A stretch of DNA of 64,000 nt from Bacteroidia bacterium (GCA_030425425.1 JAUIAO010000007.1:1-64000); one strand, 5' to 3'; shown: positions 42,636 to 51,507, counted from the first letter of the stretch. Notes: generated by a model from the letters alone, not told the origin. Numbers and translations are program-made.

Positions 42636-43166
42636 ATGTCCAAACTTGTTGTTGTAGCTTCTAAAAATCCTGTAAAAGTGAATGCATCTGTAGAAGGTTT
42701 CGCTAAAATGCTGCCAAAAGAAGATTTTGCATTCAGAAGTATTGATGTTTCCTCGGATGTATCTGATCAGCCGATGACAGACGAAGAAACCTTAAAAGGA
42801 GCGACGAATAGAGCTAAAAATGCTCAAAAAGAGGAACCAGAAGCGGATTTTTGGGTTGGCATAGAGGGAGGAATCCAAGATACCGATCATGGTATGATGG
42901 CTTTTGCCTGGGTGGTTATCCTATCAGCTGATCAGGAAGGAAGGTCAAGGACAAGTACATTTCACCTACCACCGAAAGTCAAAGAGTTGATTCATCAGGG
43001 AGTCGAACTAGGATATGCCAATGATCAGGTATTTGGTGAAAAAAATTCTAAACACAAAGGAGGAGCTGTTGGATCATTGACCGGAGGAGAGCTTAACCGA
43101 ACAGAGTATTATGTTCAGCCCGTTCTTCTTGCCCTTGTTCCTTTTGTGAATCCAGATCTTTATTGA
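42636..43166 (+). CDS. yjjX: inosine/xanthosine triphosphatase
   Basis: 176 residues from the ATG at 42636; a TTG seven codons upstream gives no conserved extension. VVVASKNPVKVNA is the YjjX opening and WVGIEGGI the catalytic region, with acidic residues (EEPEADFW). It also ends in GGELNRTEYYVQPVLLAL. Removes non-canonical ITP/XTP from the nucleotide pool. Divergent from the EamA gene. Cytoplasmic. Confidence 0.9.
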   Translation: MSKLVVVASKNPVKVNASVEGFAKMLPKEDFAFRSIDVSSDVSDQPMTDEETLKGATNRAKNAQKEEPEADFWVGIEGGIQDTDHGMMAFAWVVILSADQEGRSRTSTFHLPPKVKELIHQGVELGYANDQVFGEKNSKHKGGAVGSLTGGELNRTEYYVQPVLLALVPFVNPDLY

Positions 43167-43263
43167 TTCTTTCCGAATCTTCCTTTAATCTATAGTCGAT
43201 ATAGATTTCACCTTAATTATCAGATATTCATTATCTTCAATGTTTATCACCAATCTTAATTCA

Positions 43264-43692
43264 ATGGAAAAAGTAAAATCACCGAGCTGGTTTATGGTAG
43301 TGGCTATCATTCTGCTCATCTGGGACTTATTTGGTATCATGGCCTTTGTGATGCAAGCCATGATGACTGAAGAAATGCTTACCGCAATGCCTGCAGAAGA
43401 TCAGGAAATTTATCGAAATACCCCTTCCTGGATTACGGGAGCATATTTTGTGGCTGTTTTTGGAGCTACTTTAGGTTCTTTGGCATTGATCCTAAAGAAG
43501 AAATGGGCCATGCCACTGTTTATCTTATCATTAATTGCGGTAATTGTCCAAATGTCTTATACGCTGTTTGCAGCCGGAGTACTGGAATTAAAAGGAGCTA
43601 CATCTGCAATTTTCCCGTTGATTATTGTATTTATTGGAGCATATCAAATTATCCTGAGCAATCAAGCGATCAAGAAAAATTGGATTGTCTAA
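43264..43692 (+). CDS. small membrane protein
   Basis: 142 residues from the ATG at 43264 (an earlier ATG at 43240 adds eight residues). Four hydrophobic helices: WFMVVAIILLIWDLFGIMAFVM, AYFVAVFGATLGSLALIL, AMPLFILSLIAVIVQMSY and AIFPLIIVFIGAYQIIL. No family recognised. Small inner-membrane protein. The gap to the next gene is 11 bp, so the two are probably co-transcribed with yjjX upstream. Confidence 0.8.
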   Translation: MEKVKSPSWFMVVAIILLIWDLFGIMAFVMQAMMTEEMLTAMPAEDQEIYRNTPSWITGAYFVAVFGATLGSLALILKKKWAMPLFILSLIAVIVQMSYTLFAAGVLELKGATSAIFPLIIVFIGAYQIILSNQAIKKNWIV

Positions 43693-43703
43693 ATTTCTGA
43701 AAG

Positions 43704-44294
43704 ATGGAAATGAGCAAAACCGTAGAAGAATATCTCCAGAAACATGAAGAGTACCACGTGGAACTTCACAAACTGAGAGAAATCATTCTTTCTACGGAGC
43801 TGACAGAAACGGTAAAATGGGGAATCCCAACATACACCATCAACAATAAAAACGTAGTTGGAATCGGAGCCTTCAAAAGTTATTGTGGGCTCTGGTTTTT
43901 CAATGGTTCATTTTTGAAGGACGAGTATAGGCTCCTTATCAATGCTCAGGATGGCAAAACAAGATCGCAGAGACAAATGAGATTTGATTCAATTGATCAA
44001 ATCGATGAAAAGATCATTCGGGAATATTTACTGGAAGCCATTCAGAATCAGAAAGACGGAAAAGAAATCAAACCGGAAAAGAAACCGCTCATCATTCCTG
44101 ATGAAATGAAGGAAGTATTAAGCAGTGATGCAGAACTGTCAGAAGCTTTCGAATCATTGACACCCGGATGCAAAAAGGAATATGCTGAGTATATCAGTGA
44201 TGCGAAAAAGACCGTAACACGACTCAGAAGATTAGATAAAATCATCCCAATGATTAAAGTGAAGCAAGGGCTTAATGACAAGTATAAAGCTTAG
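43704..44294 (+). CDS. DUF1801/YdeI-like protein
   Basis: 196 residues. N-terminal DUF1801 (YdhG/SF-like) part: VEEYLQKHEEYHVELHKLREII, then VKWGIPTYTINNKNVVGIGAFKSYCGLWFF. A C-terminal OmdA-like part (about 125-190) has LTPGCKKEYAEYISDAKKTVTRLRRLDKIIPMI. This two-part arrangement is the YdeI/OmpD-associated family. Cytoplasmic. Role undefined. Overlaps the convergent small gene at its 3' end by 4 bp. Confidence 0.85.
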   Translation: MEMSKTVEEYLQKHEEYHVELHKLREIILSTELTETVKWGIPTYTINNKNVVGIGAFKSYCGLWFFNGSFLKDEYRLLINAQDGKTRSQRQMRFDSIDQIDEKIIREYLLEAIQNQKDGKEIKPEKKPLIIPDEMKEVLSSDAELSEAFESLTPGCKKEYAEYISDAKKTVTRLRRLDKIIPMIKVKQGLNDKYKA

Positions 44295-44461
44295 ATAAAA
44301 CTAAACTCCTCCAATTCATCGGCCTGTTCCTCGAAATTTTCCTTTGCCGAAGGCTGATCCCCTACTTTGTTCCAATTTCTTCCCATTAGGATTAGCATGA
44401 TGCAATTCAGTACTAATAGAATTACAAACTTGAGATAAGACTTTTTCTTTTTTGGACTCAT
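44291..44461 (-). CDS. 56-residue membrane protein
   Basis: MSPKKKKSYLKFVILLVLNC opens with a basic patch and one membrane helix (KFVILLVLNCIMLILMG), then a polar, acidic tail (ENFEEQADELEEFSFI). N-in orientation by the positive-inside rule. Small single-pass protein of unknown function. It overlaps the previous gene by 4 bp in opposite direction. Confidence 0.55.
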   Translation of the reverse strand: MSPKKKKSYLKFVILLVLNCIMLILMGRNWNKVGDQPSAKENFEEQADELEEFSFI

Positions 44462-44583
44462 AGTATTGTTGTTAGGGGTATAACGCTTAATTAACGAAAA
44501 ACAGTATTTGTCAACAATCAGGCCAAAATCATATCACTTTTAAATAATTGCTCGAATTTCAGGAATAGAGCTAATTTTAGCCG

Positions 44584-45393
44584 ATGAATCATTCTTACCC
44601 CAACATCAAACAATCCTTCGGGATTTTTGGAATATATCTGGCAGCAACATTTTTGATGGCAATGATCACCATGTCTGCAGCTCATCAGCCAGCATTTGTG
44701 TTTGTAAACATGCTGGCGATCAATGTCATTACGATCATGGTTGCTCTGAAATTCAAATCAGCCGAGATGTCCTTCCTATTTGATGGACAAAAAGAATTTA
44801 AGTGGATCTATTTACCGATTCTGGCGATCATTGACCTGGCTTTCATTTTGATCATGGATCCAATAATCAGCCTGGTACCAATGCCTGAATTTCTTGTCAA
44901 AATATTTGAAGAAAGCATCAAAATCAATGTTTGGGGTTATTTGTCTGTGGGGATTCTTGCTCCAGTGACAGAGGAGTTGCTTTTTCGCAAGGTCATGTTA
45001 CCCGGACTGGTTAAAAACTATGGTGTGAAAAAAGGAATTATTTGGTCTGCTGCCTTTTTCGCGATCTTTCATATGAATCCATGGCAGGGAGTAAGTGCCT
45101 TTCTCATTGGAATTTTTCTAGCTTGGGTTTACCTCAGAACGGAGAACATCTGGCTTTGTATTTTCCTTCATTGGTTTAATAATACTTTGGGATTCCTGAT
45201 GCTGGCACTTTCTGGGGATATTACTTTCTCATTGACTAATCTGTTTGACAATAACCTAATCATGATAGGTATCATGTTTTTGTCGGCTGTGTGTTTGTAC
45301 TTTTGCATCAAATATTTGCAATCGCTATTGAGCACAACCCCAATTACTACATGGAACGAAGACCCAGAAGAAACCGAGCAACAGCAGCCATAA
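44584..45393 (+). CDS. CPBP family intramembrane metalloprotease
   Basis: 269 residues with about eight membrane helices. Motif 1 EELLFRKVMLPGLV (EExxxR, about residues 136-149), motif 2 FFAIFHMNP (FxxxH) and motif 3 FLHWFNNTL (HxxxN/B) hold the glutamates and histidines of the CAAX/ABI (Rce1-like) family. Cleaves membrane-embedded substrates or acts as an immunity-type protein. The last 43 bp overlap hemB in another frame. No bacteriocin gene nearby. Confidence 0.92.
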   Translation: MNHSYPNIKQSFGIFGIYLAATFLMAMITMSAAHQPAFVFVNMLAINVITIMVALKFKSAEMSFLFDGQKEFKWIYLPILAIIDLAFILIMDPIISLVPMPEFLVKIFEESIKINVWGYLSVGILAPVTEELLFRKVMLPGLVKNYGVKKGIIWSAAFFAIFHMNPWQGVSAFLIGIFLAWVYLRTENIWLCIFLHWFNNTLGFLMLALSGDITFSLTNLFDNNLIMIGIMFLSAVCLYFCIKYLQSLLSTTPITTWNEDPEETEQQQP

Positions 45394-46334
45394 GAAATCT
45401 TTCTCAGGAAACTCATGTCACTGCAAGTGATCTGATTTTCCCTCTTTTTCTTTTAGAAGGAAACAACAATCGGACTGAAGTTGCTTCTATGCCGGGAATT
45501 CACAGGCTTAGCATCGATTTGATGTTGAAAGAAATAGAAGCTTGTCTCAAACTAGGTATTCAGGGGTTCGATGTTTTTCCTGTAGTGGAAGAATCCTACA
45601 AGGATAAAATGGCTACCAAAAGCTACGACAAATCCTTTTTCTATCTTAAAGCTCTGGAAACGATTAAAAAAGAATTTCCGGAAGCGATGATTGTCACTGA
45701 TGTGGCGATGGATCCATATAGTTCTGATGGTCATGACGGGATTGTAGAAAATGGCCAAATCCTAAACGATGAAACACTGGAAGTTTTGGGAAAAATGGCT
45801 GTGGCACAGGCTGAGACAGGAATTGACATGGTCGGCCCCAGTGACATGATGGATGGTCGAGTTGGATATTTGCGAGAAGTGCTGGATGATGCAGGTTTCC
45901 ATAATGTGGGCATCATGTCTTACACAGCGAAATATGCGAGTGCATTTTATGGTCCTTTCCGTGATGCATTGGATTCTGCTCCGAAATTCGGTGATAAGAA
46001 GACTTATCAAATGAATCCGGCCAACAGAAAAGAAGCCCTGATTGAAGCAGAGCTTGATTTTATTGAAGGAGCAGACGTGATGATGGTGAAGCCGGCTTTG
46101 GCATATCTGGATATCATTTCTGATCTGAAAGCCAATTATGATCTACCGATTGCTGCCTACAATGTGTCTGGTGAATATGCCATGATCAAAGCTGCCGGAT
46201 TGAAAGGTTGGCTGGATGCGGACAGAGCACGAGATGAAGCATTGATGTCGATCAAGCGAGCTGGTGCCGACATGATATTGACATATTTTGCGAAGGAGTA
46301 TATGGAAAGCAAAATTGCGAATTCGCAATTCTAA
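45351..46334 (+). CDS. hemB: porphobilinogen synthase (delta-aminolevulinate dehydratase)
   Basis: 327 residues from the ATG at 45351; upstream start options lie within the CPBP gene. The two Schiff-base lysines are in YTAKYASAFYGPFRDA and MMVKPALAYLDII. The metal-site motif is DVAMDPYSSDGHDG, without the cysteines of the zinc enzymes, so it belongs to the Mg2+-dependent type. Joins two ALA molecules to porphobilinogen for heme. The 43-bp overlap with the CPBP gene suggests translational coupling. Confidence 0.96.
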   Translation: MERRPRRNRATAAIRNLSQETHVTASDLIFPLFLLEGNNNRTEVASMPGIHRLSIDLMLKEIEACLKLGIQGFDVFPVVEESYKDKMATKSYDKSFFYLKALETIKKEFPEAMIVTDVAMDPYSSDGHDGIVENGQILNDETLEVLGKMAVAQAETGIDMVGPSDMMDGRVGYLREVLDDAGFHNVGIMSYTAKYASAFYGPFRDALDSAPKFGDKKTYQMNPANRKEALIEAELDFIEGADVMMVKPALAYLDIISDLKANYDLPIAAYNVSGEYAMIKAAGLKGWLDADRARDEALMSIKRAGADMILTYFAKEYMESKIANSQF

Positions 46335-46373
46335 TCAACAGGAAGAACCATCGTTATTTCAAGAAACTCAAAC

Positions 46374-47015
46374 ATGAAAACCTACGCCATTTCCGGATTA
46401 GGAACAGATGACCGTATTTTTTCTGAGCTTGTACTCGATTTTGAATTGACAATTTTGCCATGGATCAAGCCAGAACCTAAAGAGTCATTTCATGAATATG
46501 CATTAAGATTTTCTGAAAGATTTAATGAAAACGAGCCATTCAATCTGATTGGTGTCTCATTTGGTGGTATGTTGGCTCAGGAAATCAACCAAATCAAAAA
46601 AGCCGAAAAAGTGATATTGGTTTCTTCGGCAATCTCAAGAACAGAAATTCCGCTCCTTTTTAGAATTGGCTTGGTATTAGGGATTCATAAAGTATTGTCA
46701 GGTGATACTCAACCGCCAGAATTTCTGATTTCACATTATTTCGGGCTGAAGCAGCAGAAGCATCGTGAAATGCTAAAATCTATCATGAATGATATGGATC
46801 CTGACTTCTTGAAATGGGCATTATCCAAAATCTCCACGTGGAACAGTCCACAACCTTCAGAAAACCTATATAGAATCCATGGTACATCAGACAAGATTCT
46901 ATATTGCTTCTCCAATCACAATACACAATTGGTAAAAGATTCTGGTCATTTCGTGTCTGTCGAACGGGCAGATGAAGTGAGCAAGCTTTTAAATAAAATG
47001 ATCCAGACCAGTTAG
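46374..47015 (+). CDS. alpha/beta hydrolase
   Basis: 213 residues. Nucleophile elbow GVSFGGMLAQEI (Ser at about residue 63), acid near 172-180, and His in DSGHFVSVERADEV near 196. Compact, lacking a cap domain. Probably cytoplasmic esterase/lipase-like; substrate unknown. It follows hemB by 39 bp in the same direction. The degenerate parS-like site at 46830 lies inside it. Confidence 0.9.
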   Translation: MKTYAISGLGTDDRIFSELVLDFELTILPWIKPEPKESFHEYALRFSERFNENEPFNLIGVSFGGMLAQEINQIKKAEKVILVSSAISRTEIPLLFRIGLVLGIHKVLSGDTQPPEFLISHYFGLKQQKHREMLKSIMNDMDPDFLKWALSKISTWNSPQPSENLYRIHGTSDKILYCFSNHNTQLVKDSGHFVSVERADEVSKLLNKMIQTS

Positions 47016-47109
47016 CAGTCAGTCGTTCGTGTGGTTGTAATTGGTTAACTTCCAAGAATGTCTCATTTTGATCAAGAATTATTGATCACTCACTTAACCA
47101 ACCAACTAG

Positions 47110-48537
47110 ATGAAACTCCTATCATTCGCTGTTTTACTAAACTTTCTTTGCTTCAACAGTTTAGCACAAACCTTACCATCCTCTATTAAACTCAAAGACA
47201 TTCCGGCAGGAACATTCACTATGGGCAGCAATTCACTTACTGGTTTACCAGATCAGCAAGCCGCGGCTCCAGAACATCAAGTCTCTATAAGTGCATTTAC
47301 CATGTCTGAAGCAGAAATCACTAACACACAGTATGTTGAATTCCTCAATTCTGCTTTGAATGATGGTTTGATAGAAATAGTAACGGGATCCGCTGGCCCG
47401 GATAATGGACTAAAACTTGTGGCCGGTACAGCTTCTTCAGCTTACAATGGCAAAGTATTGTACAATCTTGATGGTACTCGTGTGATGAAAGATCACGACA
47501 ATGCTGATAGTGATAACAATGAATTTACTGGTGTAATCGAACCGGAAAACCCTCTGAACACTTCCTATATCGGTTTCAATTCTTCTTCCAATCAATTTTA
47601 TGTCAAAAACCCACATGATGCCTCGGACTTCAATTGGTACGACCTATGCGATTATTACGATTATGGAACTACCCAAGGCACTTATGAAACCACACTAAAG
47701 AACGATTTCGATGATTGGAGCGGGTCAGGCAACAATTCTTCAGATGAATTGGAAGGTTGGACAGCACAGAATCCTGCTGGAGCAACTAAGTTACCGTCAC
47801 AAGCAGAAGTAGCAGAATGGCCGGTTACTTTTATTAGATGGTGGGGAGCGTGGGGCTTTGCTGATTATTACGGCATGAATTTACCGACAGAAGCACAATG
47901 GGAATACGCAGCAAAAGCTGGTCAAAACTTCGAGTATGCTGTATATGATGGCAGCACAGTATCTGATGCCAACTGGAATGTAGCGGAGCAACATCCATCT
48001 ACCGGACATGTCAGGGCGGCCGTGAGTGGAACGGCTAACCCATTCGGTTTATACAATCTGGCAGGAAATGCCTGGGAGTGGATTCGCGATAATTATGTGG
48101 AGCCGTATAGCACAAGTGCTGTTACGGATCCGTTTATCGAAGAGACAGGATCTACGCTAAGGTGCTGGAGAGGAGGATCATGGAATTATCATCAAGCCAC
48201 CTTACAATCAGCAATTCGGTTTTCGGATCAGGAAGACCGGGGAAATGATCATTTTGGGTTTAGAATAGTAGGTGAAGTAGAATCAACAGGAACTACTCTT
48301 GGATTTGGAATGAATTCTGATCAAATCAGAATTCATGCTACAGATAGAGAAATAGAAGTTAAAAAGAACCTTTCAGGAAATCATAGAATCAATATTCACG
48401 ATTTGTCTGGCCGTAGGATATTTTCAGAATCAGTATTTTTCAAGAATGGCCAGGTAAAAATCCAATCGGATTTAAAAACTTCAAAAGTTTACATTTTAAC
48501 CCTTGGTGAAGAAAAGATCAAGTTTGTTTTGAAATAA
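47110..48537 (+). CDS. formylglycine-enzyme-like secreted protein with T9SS sorting domain
   Basis: 475 residues; signal peptide MKLLSFAVLLNFLCFNSLAQ. The FGE-like domain (about 22-385) has IPAGTFTMGSNSL, MSEAEITNTQYVEFLN, LPTEAQWEYAAKAG and WRGGSWNYHQATLQSAIR. The active-site cysteines of formylglycine-generating enzyme are missing, as in most relatives, so sulfatase activation is not expected. An insertion near 95-185 is unusual. The C-terminal about 75 residues (INIHDLSGRRIF) are a type A type IX secretion sorting domain, so it is exported to the surface or medium. Confidence 0.87.
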   Translation: MKLLSFAVLLNFLCFNSLAQTLPSSIKLKDIPAGTFTMGSNSLTGLPDQQAAAPEHQVSISAFTMSEAEITNTQYVEFLNSALNDGLIEIVTGSAGPDNGLKLVAGTASSAYNGKVLYNLDGTRVMKDHDNADSDNNEFTGVIEPENPLNTSYIGFNSSSNQFYVKNPHDASDFNWYDLCDYYDYGTTQGTYETTLKNDFDDWSGSGNNSSDELEGWTAQNPAGATKLPSQAEVAEWPVTFIRWWGAWGFADYYGMNLPTEAQWEYAAKAGQNFEYAVYDGSTVSDANWNVAEQHPSTGHVRAAVSGTANPFGLYNLAGNAWEWIRDNYVEPYSTSAVTDPFIEETGSTLRCWRGGSWNYHQATLQSAIRFSDQEDRGNDHFGFRIVGEVESTGTTLGFGMNSDQIRIHATDREIEVKKNLSGNHRINIHDLSGRRIFSESVFFKNGQVKIQSDLKTSKVYILTLGEEKIKFVLK

Positions 48538-48551
48538 TATTAAAAACTTCA

Positions 48552-48625
48552 TAGTCGCTCGGCTTTGCCGAGTGACTGTTATTGATTTGGCTGAGCCAAA
48601 GAGTATAATACTTCTCTGGTTTCAG
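48552..48625. repeat. intergenic repeat family 2, copy D
   Basis: TAGTCGCTCGGC-TTT-GCCGAGTGACT makes one hairpin and TTTGGC-TGA-GCCAAA a second. Nearly identical to copy E (58464-58537). The rest of the 48538-48733 gap shows no frame. Confidence 0.82.
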
Positions 48626-48733
48626 TTATCAAACTGAAATTCCTCAAAGTCTCAGACTTTATTAACTATCGGAACAATTTGCAAACTAGTTCCAGAGGAG
48701 TTGTGAAAGTATTAAAGATTATTTATTTGGATT

Positions 48734-49660
48734 TCAACACCACACCAAAACGGCTTTTTCTTTAGCAACTCCAACGGTTACTTTTGATCCGGCATTGAAA
48801 GAAAGAAAATCTGCCTCAATTCCATCGCTGAAAATAATGCCATTATTGAGCATTTCGGACTGTATTTCCAAAGGTTGATTATTTGTTATTGTCCCAAACC
48901 CTATTCCAACCTGAGTAACCTGACTCATAAAAGGTTCCCTCACCACAAAAATCAATTTTTGAGCATCCCAATCAAGTTTTGCTTGCTGGTGTTTCGTTTT
49001 TTGTCCGGTGAATTGGTTCATATTGTAAGCCATATTGAAAATAGAGCTTAACCAACCAGAGGAACCGGCACCTGTTGAAATGATTATTCCACTCGATGAT
49101 TGAAATTCTTTTTTCCCTTGAAAACTGATAAAATATCGAGCAGAAACATGACTTGATGCTCCAATATAAAAATCATTAAAAGCGAGTAGTCTTTGTCCGT
49201 CTTGCAATCGAGCTTCTGCCATCGTAACACTTTTCAGTATAGCTGAGTCTTTTGCCAGATCATTAACACCCGTGATAAAGTTGTTTGAGTTGAAAGGAAG
49301 TAACACTCCATCATATTGACCTGGATCAGGGTTGATAGCAATAATTGCTTGTCCATTTACATATTTTGCAGTATTGGCTACCAGCCCATCCTGACCAATC
49401 ACAATGATTAAATCTTCTGCCGTGAAAATATAGGTAGGCAAAAAGCTGCGATTCAGGGTCTTAGTTTTGAAAAGTGATGAAACCTTGTTTTCTACTATTT
49501 TTAAGGATTTATAGAACTGATCGTGTTCATCCTGAAAATGATCAAAATCTGATCCAAGCCTTTCTATATAAAACCTGGCTTGCTCTTTCGAATTAAATCT
49601 TTCTATGAGTTGTTCAAGCCGGGTTTTGTCACGAATGATTATTGCTCTTTCAAACTGCAT
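48734..49660 (-). CDS. NAD-kinase-like protein
   Basis: 308 residues. The ATP-NAD kinase pattern appears as VIGQDGLVANTAKYV (where the usual motif is GGDGT) and SSGIIISTGAGSSGWLSS (the STGxTxY region). A helical N-terminal about 90 residues precedes it. Overall fold and motif spacing match the NAD kinase / diacylglycerol kinase superfamily, but the changed GGDG motif leaves activity open. It ends the cassette with the SPFH protein and NUDIX regulator and follows the former by 4 bp. Cytoplasmic. Confidence 0.75.
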   Translation of the reverse strand: MQFERAIIIRDKTRLEQLIERFNSKEQARFYIERLGSDFDHFQDEHDQFYKSLKIVENKVSSLFKTKTLNRSFLPTYIFTAEDLIIVIGQDGLVANTAKYVNGQAIIAINPDPGQYDGVLLPFNSNNFITGVNDLAKDSAILKSVTMAEARLQDGQRLLAFNDFYIGASSHVSARYFISFQGKKEFQSSSGIIISTGAGSSGWLSSIFNMAYNMNQFTGQKTKHQQAKLDWDAQKLIFVVREPFMSQVTQVGIGFGTITNNQPLEIQSEMLNNGIIFSDGIEADFLSFNAGSKVTVGVAKEKAVLVWC

Positions 49661-49664
49661 AGGA

Positions 49665-50678
49665 CTACTTTTTGGTGCTGAGTATGGAATTCAACAATTC
49701 AGGAGAAATATTGATACTTCCTATTTTATCAGCATTTTCAGCTAATTCTCTAAAAGCGAGTGCGATGTTGTCTTTTGCTTCCATACCTTTTGAATTAATG
49801 GCCAGAAGTGTCTTCCAATCGAGAGATTCGTACGGACGGAGAGTAGCAGAAAGCACATATTCTTTGGCGTCAGCTTCTTTCTTTTCATTTTCTACTTTCA
49901 GGCCAATCATCTCTGTACGTTGTTTTTCGATAGCAATTGATGATGCCATTTTCATTTCCTGGAGTTTTTGATCGTTTTGTTGTTTGACCACTTCTGTTTC
50001 CATCTGCTTCTCAGCAATTTGTTTTTGTTTCTCTTCAACAGCTATCTCAGTGTTCAACTCACTCTCTTTAATCATTCGTTCTTGCTCTACAGCAAAATTT
50101 CGTCTTTCATAAATTGCTTGATCTGCTTCTTTTTGAAGAGATTCACGGGTTTGGGCCTCCAGAGCTCTTGACATTTCCGGGTTAGGAATTACACCCAATA
50201 CATTTACGCTGAGAATTTCCAAACCAAGCATTTTCACAGTTTTGGAATGCTGAACATGAGAAAGGATGTATTCTTCTATTTCGCTCAACTTCCTAAGCGA
50301 TTCTTTGAGATTCAATTGTTGAATAATTGAGGCACTGGCGGTTTGGGCTTCATTGATAATTCTCTGATGTATTTTATCTGGATCATCTTTCAAAAACTTG
50401 CCCTTACTATTCACTGTAAAATCGAGTGTTTCTGCCAACTGCTTTGGTTCTACAATTTTATAAGTGATTTGTCCCTGAACGGAAACCTCCTGATAATCCT
50501 TAGTACTCTCTTTGAATACGAACTGAAAATCATTGCTTTCCAAGGGAATGGAGACAATCGATGAATTGGGAGAGAAATAGAAAAATGAGAGCCCTCTTCC
50601 TTCTTTTTTGACTTTACCATTTTTGTAATGGATTACGTGATTCATGGAATCAAAGCTGATGTAATTAAATCCGAACAT
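49665..50678 (-). CDS. SPFH/Band 7 domain protein
   Basis: 337 residues. The SPFH domain spans about residues 20-190 (FRYVQIVVSVQGQITYKIVEPKQL-like), followed by a long coiled coil (EADQAIYERRNFAVEQERMIKESELNTEIAVEEKQKQIAEKQM) to about 300. Unlike many SPFH proteins it has no N-terminal membrane helix, so it may be soluble or peripherally attached. Start at 50678, 27 bp beyond operator 1. In the same direction as, and 4 bp from, the NAD-kinase-like gene. Confidence 0.88.
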   Translation of the reverse strand: MFGFNYISFDSMNHVIHYKNGKVKKEGRGLSFFYFSPNSSIVSIPLESNDFQFVFKESTKDYQEVSVQGQITYKIVEPKQLAETLDFTVNSKGKFLKDDPDKIHQRIINEAQTASASIIQQLNLKESLRKLSEIEEYILSHVQHSKTVKMLGLEILSVNVLGVIPNPEMSRALEAQTRESLQKEADQAIYERRNFAVEQERMIKESELNTEIAVEEKQKQIAEKQMETEVVKQQNDQKLQEMKMASSIAIEKQRTEMIGLKVENEKKEADAKEYVLSATLRPYESLDWKTLLAINSKGMEAKDNIALAFRELAENADKIGSINISPELLNSILSTKK

Positions 50679-50705
50679 AGTTGCTAGTGTTTAATGTTAA
50701 ACTTG

Positions 50706-50726
50706 TTTGCGTTATTTATACGCAAA
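50706..50726. promoter_or_regulatory. operator 1 of NUDIX regulon
   Basis: TTTGCGT-N7-ACGCAAA is a perfect inverted repeat upstream of the SPFH gene. A near -7 element (CATATTTG on the minus strand, 50730-50723) overlaps its right half. Confidence 0.65.
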
Positions 50727-50759
50727 TATGCTGTTACGGATTCATATAAATATCATTAG

Positions 50760-50780
50760 TTTGCGTTTTATTTACACAAA
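50760..50780. promoter_or_regulatory. operator 2 of NUDIX regulon
   Basis: TTTGCGT-N7-ACACAAA, one change from perfect symmetry, 54 bp from operator 1 centre to centre, with the same spacing. Confidence 0.62.
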
Positions 50781-50807
50781 ACATTTAACACATTGATTTA
50801 CAGCGTA

Positions 50808-51485
50808 CTAAATTTCAAAAAGAATTCCCTCAGACTTTAATTGGAAGTATCTTTCTTTATTGAATTTGAATAGATTGGCAGGTCTTCCCGCACCTCGTGA
50901 TACTTTTTCATCTAATTCATCGAGCATTCCAAAGCTCAATATTTTCTTTCTGAAATTGCGTCTATCAATAGGACGACCTAAAAGTGTGGAATACAGGTTT
51001 TCTAGATCAGAGAACGGAAATCGCTCATCCAATAATTCAAAACCAATTGGTTCGTAGGTGATTTTTGCACGGACCCTATCAATTGCTTTATTCAAAATAT
51101 TTTGATGGTCAAAAGCCAAAGGAGGTAAATCATTAATATCAAACCATTCCGCTTTTTCTGCATCTGTTGCAGCACCAATTTTATAGGTGTCAGGACGAAC
51201 AAGACCAAAATATGCTACTGAAATAACTCTAGACCGAGGGTCTCGATTCGGATGACCGAAAGTGTATAGCTGTTCCAGATAATCCATGATGATTCCTGTC
51301 TCTTCGGTCAATTCACGGTAGATAGCATGTTCCAGTGACTCGTGGTTTTTTACAAAACCTCCCGGAATTGCCCACTCTCCTTGATAAGGAGCAAACTTTC
51401 TTTTAATCAATAGTACCGAAACCTTAGGTTCTGGATCATATCCAAAAACAACAGCATCGACACTTACTTTTATGTCCTGTTCCAT
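50808..51485 (-). CDS. NUDIX-domain transcriptional regulator (NrtR/AraR type)
   Basis: 225 residues from the ATG at 51485; a longer frame from 51506 begins inside operator 3. The NUDIX domain (about 1-140) keeps an intact box GGFVKNHESLEHAIYREL-TEETGI. A C-terminal winged helix (about 145-225; RNFRKKILSFGMLDEL, GAGRPANLFKFNKERY) binds DNA. NrtR relatives repress NAD metabolism genes and sense ADP-ribose; in Bacteroides the AraR relative controls arabinose use. Here the adjacent NAD-kinase-like gene fits the former. It is probably autoregulated, because its own promoter carries operator 3. Confidence 0.87.
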   Translation of the reverse strand: MEQDIKVSVDAVVFGYDPEPKVSVLLIKRKFAPYQGEWAIPGGFVKNHESLEHAIYRELTEETGIIMDYLEQLYTFGHPNRDPRSRVISVAYFGLVRPDTYKIGAATDAEKAEWFDINDLPPLAFDHQNILNKAIDRVRAKITYEPIGFELLDERFPFSDLENLYSTLLGRPIDRRNFRKKILSFGMLDELDEKVSRGAGRPANLFKFNKERYFQLKSEGILFEI

Positions 51486-51486
51486 A

Positions 51487-51507
51487 ATTGCGTAATTAAA
51501 ACACAAA
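51487..51507. promoter_or_regulatory. operator 3 of NUDIX regulon
   Basis: ATTGCGT-N7-ACACAAA, the same pattern as operators 1 and 2. It overlaps an exact -7 element TATGTTTG (minus strand, 51511-51504) just before the NUDIX gene's ATG. Confidence 0.65.
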
